Below, piece by piece: positions 1 through 6,215 of a DNA stretch of 9,586 bases (position 1 is the first letter of the stretch; each line of letters starts with the position of its first letter). The notes below the pieces were generated by a model. That model had not been told where the DNA came from and searched no databases. It worked only from the letters and a program-made list of their open reading frames with translations. Source of the stretch: an uncultured Bacillota bacterium (lineage in GTDB: Bacteria > Bacillota > JAAYKD01). The stretch is taken from contig CALCNS010000293.1 in assembly GCA_937897315.1 (NCBI GenBank), forward strand, positions 1 to 9,586, written 5' to 3'. The position numbers and the translations under genes were made by a program.

Positions 1-646
1 TCCCGTTATAGCGAGTATAAAACATGAGCTCATAGGACATGAGCACAATATGGTCAGCATATTTCGCTAAGTTCGGGTAATCATAACTTCCGTGCCAACC
101 ACCATTCCAGTTGTGTGGATTGGCAACCAAAGAAACACTAATATGCTTATCGGGCATCTTCTCTTTTAGCAGGCGCACGAAGTCGGTTTGTAAATCCTTT
201 TCATCCGGACCTACGTTTTCAATATCGTAATTCACACCATCGAGATTGTATTGTTTCACTGCTGCAGCAATGTCTTCCGCCAATTGCTCACGATTGTTCA
301 ATGCAATGACGCCCAAATCAAAGTTATAACTATTGGATAAAAAGGGTACGACCTTGATTCCACGCAAATGGAATTGTCGAACCAGCTCCACATCCGCTTC
401 TTCATATACGACCAAGCGCCCGTTCCAATCGAGCCCGAACCAGTCGGGAGAAACGTAATTAAGAGCGCCGTCGGAAGCATCGACTTCGCCTAACGGATCG
501 GCTACGTTAAAGATAAAGCCTAACCGTATGCTGCCTTCATCGAAGGTTGCAGCTATAAGTGGCTGCGGAAAGACCGTAACAATAAGAATGGTTAATGCCA
601 AAAACAGAGATACTCCGCGTTTGCGGCATAGAAACGAGAAATTCAT
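1..646 (-). CDS. Secreted GH18-family glycoside hydrolase (partial, C-terminus beyond left edge)
   Basis: The frame is open from ATG at 646 to the window edge (215 codons). Translation gives a basic N-terminus (residues 1-10, RKR at 8-10), a hydrophobic stretch at about 12-32 and a possible signal-peptidase site near IAA-TF (33/34), so export is likely. The GH18 active-site signature is DGVNYDIE at 136-143. E143 is the expected proton-donor glutamate and D141 the assisting aspartate; position 139 is Asn where classical chitinases have Asp, a variant I recall from spore-cortex hydrolases of the YaaH/SleL type. The later LMSYE (202-206) fits the GH18 beta-6 strand. Known family activity is hydrolysis of beta-1,4-linked GlcNAc polymers such as chitin or peptidoglycan; the real substrate here is inference. 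An in-frame TGA lies six codons upstream, so 646 is the first ATG available. Its ribosome binding site is weak. No LysM or SH3 domain is seen in the visible part; the C-terminus is missing. Confidence 0.85.
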   Translation of the reverse strand, partial: MNFSFLCRKRGVSLFLALTILIVTVFPQPLIAATFDEGSIRLGFIFNVADPLGEVDASDGALNYVSPDWFGLDWNGRLVVYEEADVELVRQFHLRGIKVVPFLSNSYNFDLGVIALNNREQLAEDIAAAVKQYNLDGVNYDIENVGPDEKDLQTDFVRLLKEKMPDKHISVSLVANPHNWNGGWHGSYDYPNLAKYADHIVLMSYELMFYTRYNG

Positions 647-682
647 TGGAATCGCCTGCTTTCATTGTGGTTGCAATGTCTC

Positions 683-712
683 ATTTTTGCATATTCTCTC
701 CCAGCTTGTCAA
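683..712 (-). promoter_or_regulatory. Candidate SigA-type promoter for the GH18 gene
   Basis: Reading the minus strand, a perfect TTGACA (712-707) is followed after 18 bases by AAAAAT (688-683), a 4/6 match to TATAAT. Transcription would start near 676, leaving a leader of about 30 bases before the ATG at 646. It sits just downstream of the terminator of the preceding gene, where a new promoter is expected. The -35 is strong but the -10 is poor, so the call is tentative. Confidence 0.35.
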
Positions 713-735
713 ATGACAATTTTGCGACATTTCAC

Positions 736-773
736 GAAAGAAACCCTCCCATGCTCGGTAGAGCAAAGGAGGG
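736..773 (-). terminator. Intrinsic terminator after the S9 peptidase gene
   Basis: On the minus strand CCCTCC (773-768) pairs with GGAGGG (749-744). Inside it, after a wobble pair and a mismatch, TGCTC pairs with GAGCA around a TACC loop. The stem is followed directly by TTTCTTTC (743-736). It begins about 20 bases after the stop codon of the S9 gene, the expected place for rho-independent termination. Confidence 0.8.
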
Positions 774-793
774 CTCGCTTTTGCAAGGCAATC

Positions 794-2836
794 TTATTTG
801 GCTATGGGTGTCACATCAATGTGCTCGTTAAACCACTTCACAATATGGTTCAAGCGATCTAAACGAAGGGTTGGTTTGCCATTACGGGATAAGTCATGGT
901 TTGCGCCATCGAAACGGCAGAAACGAACTTCACGACCCAGTTTTTTGAGTTGGATGAAGATTTGTTCTGCTTGTTCCATGGGGCAACGATAGTCTTGCTC
1001 GCTATGGATAATCAGTAACGGGGTTTTGATGTTCTCCACATATTTCAAGGGGCTGAAATCCCACAGTTCATCCACTCCACCAAACGGAGATACATTGAGT
1101 TCGTTCTCGGTAAAGGTGTAGCCAATGTCAGAGCAGCCAAAGAAGCTCATCCAGTTGGTAATAGAACGTTGGGTCGCAGCGGCTTTGAAACGATCGTTGT
1201 GTCCAACAATCCAGTTGGTCATGAATCCACCATAGGAACCTCCGGTGACGCCCAAACGATCGGCATCAATCCAGTCCCATTTGGCTAAGGCCACATCCAC
1301 ACCGGTCATAATGTCGGTGTAATCTTTGCGGCCGTAGTTGCCAATGCAAGCATAGACAAACTCTTGGCTGTAGCCATGGGAACCTCGTGGGTTCACATAC
1401 AATACAGCATATCCTTGGGCAGCCAAAACTTGGAATTCATGGAAGAAGCCAAAGCCATACATGGTATGTGGTCCGCCATGGATTTCAACCACCATGGGGT
1501 ATTTGTGTCCTTCTTTCCAACCTACCGGCTTCACCAACCACCCTTGAACATCCCAGCCATCTTCCGCTTTGTACCAGAACTCTTCGGGAACCACGATTTC
1601 GATTTCATCGGTGATATGAGAGTTCATATCGGTCAATTGAATCTCTTCTTTGGTTTCCAGGTTCAGCACAGAAACTTCGGTAATATTGGGTGTGTCGCCC
1701 CAGCCCAACGCCACCATTTTGCGATCTTCGCTGAAATCATACGCAAAAATCTGACGTTTGCCCTCGGTAACTTGGTGAATCTTCTGGGTTTTCACGTCCA
1801 TATAATAGATATGGGTGGAACCATGATAATGTGCTTGAAAGTAGATGCCCGCTCTGCCTTTATCAAAGACAAAACCGTTTCCACTGTTGCCCATGCGGCA
1901 ATCGGAAGCGCCGGTATCTCCAATGGGAATATCAAAATCCGCCGGGAGGATGTTCTCCGCCGGTTTACTGCCGTCGGCAGGTGCATGATAAATCTTAGCA
2001 TGGGTAGCACCGGCAAATTTGCGGTCGCTGCCGGCAAAGATTAAGTGGGTTCCGCAAGGTCCCCAAACAGGACCCATAAAGGACCCTTCTTCGTGAGTAA
2101 TGGCTACCGGTTCGCCGCCTTCCGCGGAAACCACATATACATCGTTTTTCCAGCCGTCCATATCGGGATCTACCGAACGGTTGCTGGTAAAGGCGATTTT
2201 GCTGCTATCGGGAGACCAGGCAATACTACCATTGTTGTAATCACCGGTGGTAATGCGTTTGGGGGTGCCACCTTTGACGTCCATCACCCAAATATGAGCG
2301 TATTTGTCGGTATCGAGGAAACCCATACCGTTCATTTTATAACGGATGCGCTCAATCACTCTGGCTTTGTCTTTGTATTGAGAAGCTAGGGCTTCTTTGT
2401 CTTTTTTCGGCAACGGGGTGCACATGACATCATCGGTATCTTTAACATCCATACGAGCGATGAAGGCGATTTTTTTGCCGTCCGGCGACCAAACCGGGTT
2501 ATTGGCACCATACCGCATGGTGGTCAATTGCTGTGCTTCGCCGGCGCCGTTTTCTAAAACCCAAATCTGAGGTTCACCACTACGATTGGATACAAAGGCC
2601 ACACTGCCGCCGCAAGGAGACCAACGGGGGAAAGAATCATTTTTGCCATTGGTAAACGGAGTGGGTTTCCCTTTACCGCAGGTAGGAACTTGCCACAATT
2701 TGGATTCGTACGACTTGGTTTCTGGGTCAATGTAGGTGCCGACATAGATGATTTTCTTACCGTCCGGGGAAATTTGTGGATCTCCGGCCCATTTGATGTT
2801 CAGAAGATCTTCAATTTTCATACCGCGTTTTGCCAT
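794..2836 (-). CDS. S9-family (prolyl oligopeptidase / acylaminoacyl-peptidase-like) serine peptidase
   Basis: The product is 680 residues, typical for the S9C subgroup. The N-terminal part (about 1-410) is a beta-propeller built from TolB/WD40-like repeats, seen as recurring (W)SPDG/SPCG turns: ISPDGKK (22-28), WSPCGG (72-77), WSPDGKK (116-122), WSPDSSK (207-213) and WGPCG (258-262). The C-terminal alpha/beta-hydrolase has HGGPH (453-457, oxyanion region), GGSYGG with nucleophile S534, D615 in HSEQD, and H647 in GANHD, so the catalytic triad is complete. No signal peptide or membrane segment is visible, so it is probably cytoplasmic and cleaves short peptides or acylated N-termini; exact specificity cannot be read from sequence. 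The ATG at 2836 has AGGAGG (2852-2847) 10 bases upstream, slightly long spacing. Terminators on both sides suggest a single-gene unit. The short name yuxL is used for a Bacillus relative, but orthology is not shown. Confidence 0.93.
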   Translation of the reverse strand: MAKRGMKIEDLLNIKWAGDPQISPDGKKIIYVGTYIDPETKSYESKLWQVPTCGKGKPTPFTNGKNDSFPRWSPCGGSVAFVSNRSGEPQIWVLENGAGEAQQLTTMRYGANNPVWSPDGKKIAFIARMDVKDTDDVMCTPLPKKDKEALASQYKDKARVIERIRYKMNGMGFLDTDKYAHIWVMDVKGGTPKRITTGDYNNGSIAWSPDSSKIAFTSNRSVDPDMDGWKNDVYVVSAEGGEPVAITHEEGSFMGPVWGPCGTHLIFAGSDRKFAGATHAKIYHAPADGSKPAENILPADFDIPIGDTGASDCRMGNSGNGFVFDKGRAGIYFQAHYHGSTHIYYMDVKTQKIHQVTEGKRQIFAYDFSEDRKMVALGWGDTPNITEVSVLNLETKEEIQLTDMNSHITDEIEIVVPEEFWYKAEDGWDVQGWLVKPVGWKEGHKYPMVVEIHGGPHTMYGFGFFHEFQVLAAQGYAVLYVNPRGSHGYSQEFVYACIGNYGRKDYTDIMTGVDVALAKWDWIDADRLGVTGGSYGGFMTNWIVGHNDRFKAAATQRSITNWMSFFGCSDIGYTFTENELNVSPFGGVDELWDFSPLKYVENIKTPLLIIHSEQDYRCPMEQAEQIFIQLKKLGREVRFCRFDGANHDLSRNGKPTLRLDRLNHIVKWFNEHIDVTPIAK

Positions 2837-2902
2837 ACTTCTAGTACCTCCTAATTTTATTTTGATGTGTGCATCTTGTTACTAATTCCATTAGGTCACC
2901 CG

Positions 2903-2926
2903 AATTTCCTTCCGATTATGGAAATT
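2903..2926. repeat. 7-bp perfect inverted repeat upstream of the S9 peptidase gene
   Basis: AATTTCC (2903-2909) and GGAAATT (2920-2926) form a perfect inverted repeat with a 10-base spacer, in the 114-base gap between the pepV terminator and the S9 start. The outer arms have dyad symmetry suited to an operator or a weak leader hairpin. No T-run follows, so it is not a terminator. A CATAAT lies within it on the minus strand but has no good -35 partner. Chance occurrence is possible. Confidence 0.3.
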
Positions 2927-2950
2927 GTTTTTGCAAGCGAAGCTTTTGCA

Positions 2951-2985
2951 AGAAAAAGAGACCCTCTTTGCTAAAAGAAGGTCTC
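2951..2985 (-). terminator. Strong intrinsic terminator after pepV
   Basis: On the minus strand a 12-bp stem (arm 2985-2974 with arm 2969-2958) carries a single G-T wobble and closes on a four-base loop. It is followed directly by TTTTTCT (2957-2951). It starts ten bases after the pepV stop codon. It probably ends the whole wal/murA/rlmH/pepV transcript. Confidence 0.92.
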
Positions 2986-2994
2986 CGCCTATTT

Positions 2995-4389
2995 TTAGTG
3001 ACTGTTTAAACGGATTAAGGCATGAACAATAATCTCGGTTGCCTTGAGCATTTTCTCAATTTCGATGCGTTCGTCAATGTTATGGATGTTGTTTTCGTCC
3101 CCAACAAACTCGGCACCGAACGCCACGCAATTGTCAAAATTCTTGGCGTAGGTTCCACCACCCATGGTGGCCGGTTGATTCACGGTATCCCCGGTTATAT
3201 CGACATACACTTCACTAAGGATTTTCACTAACGGGCTATCGGGAGCAACAAACAACGGTTTACCAATACGTGCACCCTTAATCTCCAAACCACCTGCGGC
3301 AAAACTTTGTACAATGGTTTCGGCATGTGGCGTAAAATCCTGTATGGTCACCGGGAAACGAATATCAATGGTCGAAGTAATGGTGTCGTTTTCGGTGCTA
3401 ATCATACCCACATTAAAGGTTAAGCGACCGTATTCATCCGAAACATCAACGCCACAATTTTCGCCGTTGTAGGCCATGCCCACACAACGATTATAGCCGT
3501 TGACAAAGGGAACATCTTCTAAGACCGTGCCTAAAAAGGCCATCATATGAGAAATGGAGTTCACACCCAATTCCGGTCTGGAGGCATGCGCTGCAATCCC
3601 TTCTAAACGCAGATGGAGTTCATTCCCACTGACTGTGACTTTCCCGTGTAATTGGTGTGCTGCCAAGTAGGCTTCAAAAGCTGCTTGAATCTTGTTGCTT
3701 TCACTACCGGCTAGCAAAACCACGTCGCAAGCGGGGCAGACCACGTTAGGAGCATTGCCACCTTTGGCAGAGAGGAGTTGAACCGAGCCTTTTCCCAGTT
3801 TGCTTCCGGAGAAGTTGGCTCGATAGGACCCTTTTTCACCAAAGGTTACCGGGAACGCCGCGTCAGGAGAAAAGGCATAATCAAATCCACCCTCTTTTTC
3901 CCGATAATACTTTACGCATTGCATGCCGGATTCTTCGTTCGCTCCCATAATGATACGAACTTCTTTGGTTAGAGGAATTCCCAATTCTTGTATGATTTTC
4001 AGAGCATATAAGCTCATAACGCAAGGACCCTTATTATCGCTCACTCCACGACCATAAATAAACTTCTCGTCACGGTCTCCACCCAAGGGGTTTTTGGTCC
4101 AACCTTCGCCTAGGGGTACGATATCGACGTGTCCTAAAACCCCAATGCGCTCTTTACCTTCGCCTGAGTGCGTATAGACTACATAATTATCTAAGTTCGT
4201 GGTTTGAAATCCCAGTCTCTTTGCCACTGCTTCGGCTTTTACAAGGGCTTCTGCCGGTCCATCACCAAAAGGTTTTCCTTCTTTGGCTTCGGTTTTAACA
4301 CTGTCTACCGCTACCAATTCAAAAATATCACGAATCATATCTTCCTGGCAACCCCAAACTTTGGCATGAACTTGCTGTTTTAAATCCAT
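2995..4389 (-). CDS. pepV: PepV-like M20 family metallo-dipeptidase
   Basis: The product is 464 residues, close to PepV (about 470) of lactic acid bacteria. It is a cytoplasmic di-zinc enzyme that removes N-terminal residues from dipeptides. Zinc-site residues are visible in order: H87 and D89 in GHVD, D118 in GRGVSDNKGP as bridging ligand, E152/E153 in NEESG (general base and metal ligand), D176 in the PepV-type SPDAAFP, and H436 near the end in IHNIDE. The section between about 190 and 370 is the inserted lid/dimerisation region of M20 enzymes, and MGGGTY precedes the last histidine block. The ATG at 4389 has GGAGGTG five bases upstream (4401-4395). It follows rlmH after 48 bases and is probably the last gene of the operon, given the terminator just behind it. 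Other M20 dipeptidases such as carnosinase-type enzymes are possible, but the SPDAAFP and GGGTY blocks favour PepV. Confidence 0.93.
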   Translation of the reverse strand: MDLKQQVHAKVWGCQEDMIRDIFELVAVDSVKTEAKEGKPFGDGPAEALVKAEAVAKRLGFQTTNLDNYVVYTHSGEGKERIGVLGHVDIVPLGEGWTKNPLGGDRDEKFIYGRGVSDNKGPCVMSLYALKIIQELGIPLTKEVRIIMGANEESGMQCVKYYREKEGGFDYAFSPDAAFPVTFGEKGSYRANFSGSKLGKGSVQLLSAKGGNAPNVVCPACDVVLLAGSESNKIQAAFEAYLAAHQLHGKVTVSGNELHLRLEGIAAHASRPELGVNSISHMMAFLGTVLEDVPFVNGYNRCVGMAYNGENCGVDVSDEYGRLTFNVGMISTENDTITSTIDIRFPVTIQDFTPHAETIVQSFAAGGLEIKGARIGKPLFVAPDSPLVKILSEVYVDITGDTVNQPATMGGGTYAKNFDNCVAFGAEFVGDENNIHNIDERIEIEKMLKATEIIVHALIRLNSH

Positions 4390-4413
4390 AAGAACACCTC
4401 CATTGCTTTCTAT

Positions 4414-4435
4414 CTATGAACTTTCGTTTTCATAG
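4414..4435. repeat. 7-bp inverted repeat between rlmH and pepV
   Basis: CTATGAA (4414-4420) and TTCATAG (4429-4435) are perfect reverse complements around an 8-base spacer, two bases beyond the rlmH stop codon. It could fold in the RNA as a small AT-rich hairpin, a possible processing or pausing site. No T-tract follows on the minus strand, so I do not call it a terminator. Confidence 0.35.
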
Positions 4436-4437
4436 CC

Positions 4438-4920
4438 TTATTTATGATAGGGCAGATTTCGTTGAATACTCAGTGCCCTATATAGCTGCTCACAAAGAAT
4501 CAGTCGGCAAAGCTGATGAGGAAAAGTCAAAGGAGATAAGCAGAGTCGTGCCTGTGTTTGTAGTAGCACCTTTTCGCTTAATCCCAAAGACCCTCCAATG
4601 AGAAAATTAACCGTAGAGAACCCGTCAACCGCTAAATGCTGCAACCACTCCGCCAATTTAGGAGAGGTCACCTCTTGTCCTTGCAGGTCCAACGCTATAG
4701 TGAAATCACTCTTACCAACTCTCTGTAGCAACCGCTCGCCTTCCCGTTCTTTCAACTGAAGTTCCTCTTTCGCTGAAAGATGCTCCGGCGCTTTTTCTTC
4801 TTCACATTCCACAATCTGCAGCTTGGCCATGGGTTGGATTCGTTTGGAATATTCCTCTATCCCTTGTCTGAGCCAAGCATCTTTGACTTTACCAATAGCA
4901 ATCATTCGAATCGTTTGCAT
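4438..4920 (-). CDS. rlmH: 23S rRNA (pseudouridine1915-N3)-methyltransferase RlmH
   Basis: This SPOUT methyltransferase uses S-adenosylmethionine to methylate N3 of pseudouridine 1915 in helix 69 of 23S rRNA, acting on assembled 70S ribosomes as a homodimer. The SAM-binding knot is seen as LIGGSLGLS (107-115). The family's C-terminal block begins TFPHQLCRL (132-140) and ends EQLYRALS (144-151) and PYHK (157-160). From the ATG at 4920 the protein is 160 residues, the family's usual size (about 159), and starts MQTIRMIAIGK as expected. An in-frame ATG at 4977 would add 19 unrelated residues and overlap walJ, so I reject it. GAGG (4929-4926) lies five bases before the chosen start. The gene begins 19 bases after the walJ stop, so the two are surely cotranscribed. 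In many Bacillota rlmH ends the wal locus; the old name is yydA/ybeA. Confidence 0.96.
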   Translation of the reverse strand: MQTIRMIAIGKVKDAWLRQGIEEYSKRIQPMAKLQIVECEEEKAPEHLSAKEELQLKEREGERLLQRVGKSDFTIALDLQGQEVTSPKLAEWLQHLAVDGFSTVNFLIGGSLGLSEKVLLQTQARLCLSPLTFPHQLCRLILCEQLYRALSIQRNLPYHK

Positions 4921-4939
4921 TCTATCCTCGTTCTCCGGC

Positions 4940-5701
4940 TTACGGAGCTGCTGCGTGAATTCTAAGTTGTTGAACATCGTGCCCCGAAGTGGCTAAACAT
5001 TGCCGCACCGTTTCCAAGGCCAATTGTGGGGTATTATTGGTTTGACTCAAGTGAGCCAAATACAATTCCTTGGTCTTTGGCGTCAAATATTCTGCCAACA
5101 AAGTTCCGGTTTGTAAATTGGATAGATGACCCACTTGACTGGCGACCCGTTGCTTTAAATACCAAGGGTACGGTCCGTGTTGAAGCATTTGCACATCATG
5201 ATTGGATTCCAACACCACATAATCGGCCATGGTAAGGGCTTGAGGCAACCAAGGTGCAGGAATTCCCATATCGGTGGCGTAGAGCAAACACTCGCCCGAA
5301 CGGCTGTGTATGAGGTAGCCCACCGGGGCAACACCATCGTGAGAAACCGGAAGGGACTGTACGGCCAAATCGCCGATGGTCATCATGTCACCAATATCCA
5401 GTGGTCGATACACATAGTTCTGGGCCTTAGGAATTTGATGGTTAATGGCGGACCAGGTTTGACGATTGCTAACCATGGTTACATCTTTGGGGAATGTTAC
5501 CGTAGATAAGGCCTTGATGTGATCACTGTGCTCGTGCGTAAAGAAACAGGCTTGCAGCTCTTTTAAGCACGTCCCAAAGGGTTTCATTCGTTGATTTAAC
5601 AGACGAGGACCAATACCGGCGTCTATGAGGATGGCCGTGTGGTTTTCCCGAACCAAACAAGCATTTCCGGTACTACCGGATGCCAATGGATAAACCTGCA
5701 T
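4940..5701 (-). CDS. walJ: WalJ/YycJ-type MBL-fold metallohydrolase
   Basis: The 253-residue protein has the metallo-beta-lactamase fold signature HEHSDH at 56-61 (H56, H58, D60, H61), H121 in SHDG, D144 in ATDMG and H217 in AHLS, giving a full di-metal site. The N-terminal SGSTGN (8-13), ESNHD (165-169) and GHLSN (191-195) are features of the YycJ subfamily rather than of beta-lactamases. It is likely cytoplasmic, having no signal peptide. The B. subtilis protein is described as linking cell division to DNA replication and resembles 5'-to-3' exonucleases; its natural substrate is not firmly known. It lies 15 bases after the membrane-protein gene and just before rlmH. GAGGAAGG lies shortly upstream of the ATG. 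A second ATG four bases further upstream is out of frame. The usual wal-operon neighbour htrA does not separate it from rlmH. Confidence 0.93.
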   Translation of the reverse strand: MQVYPLASGSTGNACLVRENHTAILIDAGIGPRLLNQRMKPFGTCLKELQACFFTHEHSDHIKALSTVTFPKDVTMVSNRQTWSAINHQIPKAQNYVYRPLDIGDMMTIGDLAVQSLPVSHDGVAPVGYLIHSRSGECLLYATDMGIPAPWLPQALTMADYVVLESNHDVQMLQHGPYPWYLKQRVASQVGHLSNLQTGTLLAEYLTPKTKELYLAHLSQTNNTPQLALETVRQCLATSGHDVQQLRIHAAAP

Positions 5702-5716
5702 ACCATGCCTTCCTCT

Positions 5717-6187
5717 CTAAAACAAAGTAAATCCCCAGCTTAAAGCGGCTATAATAAACCCTGCAACAAGGTTACCGGCAAAAACAGCAATCACTGAGGG
5801 CCAAAATTTCATCTTCAGTATGGCTGAAAGCCCTGAACCGGTCCAAACACCTGTTCCCGGCAAGGGAATCGCTACAAAAACAAACAAGCCAAAGATGCCA
5901 TATTTGTCAATTTGCTGACGATGTTTCATTAATTTATGTTCTAACCAGTTGGCTACCGGCAGCATCGCCGGTGTGTGGCTTAAGTAACGAAGCAACGGTC
6001 GAAGAATGAGTAATATAGGAATGCACGGCAAACTGGACCCGATATAAGATACCCAAAAAGCAACCGGCAACGATAACCCCTTCGCCAGTCCAATGGGAAT
6101 GGCACCTTTCAGTTCAATAATAGGCAGAGCTGCAATCAGTAAAACCGAAATCTCCTGAAAGAGCAATTGCCAGAAGTTTCCTGTCAT
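5717..6187 (-). CDS. Small multi-drug export family membrane protein (COG2426 / Sm_multidrug_ex)
   Basis: The product is a 156-residue hydrophobic protein with likely membrane segments at about 10-23, 41-64, 97-120 (possibly re-entrant) and 128-152. Two family blocks are recognisable: LPIIELKGAIPIG (21-33) and AIPLPGTGVWTGS (106-118). The proline/glycine-rich second block is reminiscent of the membrane re-entrant loops of DedA-type proteins. The family is annotated as 'putative small multi-drug export protein', but I know of no solid transport evidence, so the substrate is open. Placement between murA and walJ, with gaps of 28 and 15 bases, suggests cotranscription and perhaps an envelope or lipid-carrier role; that is inference. 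The ATG at 6187 has only a non-standard purine-rich stretch (GGCGGGTG) upstream. Confidence 0.85.
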   Translation of the reverse strand: MTGNFWQLLFQEISVLLIAALPIIELKGAIPIGLAKGLSLPVAFWVSYIGSSLPCIPILLILRPLLRYLSHTPAMLPVANWLEHKLMKHRQQIDKYGIFGLFVFVAIPLPGTGVWTGSGLSAILKMKFWPSVIAVFAGNLVAGFIIAALSWGFTLF

Positions 6188-6215
6188 GAAACACCCGCCT
6201 TATCTCGCAACCCGA

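Noticed and set aside
298..480. Short minus-strand open frame within the GH18 gene
   Set aside because: It is in another frame of the GH18 coding sequence, which has the family active-site motif and signal peptide.
1364..2044. 226-codon plus-strand open frame opposite the S9 peptidase gene
   Set aside because: It lies wholly antisense to a well-supported gene with a complete catalytic triad, shows no recognisable domain, and is a by-product of codon usage on the other strand.
2045..2389. 114-codon plus-strand open frame within the S9 gene region
   Set aside because: It is antisense to the propeller domain of the peptidase, with no recognisable domain.
4921..4977. Upstream in-frame ATG extending rlmH by 19 residues
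   Set aside because: The extension would overlap walJ, has no family counterpart, and the internal ATG at 4920 gives the normal RlmH length with a nearby GAGG.
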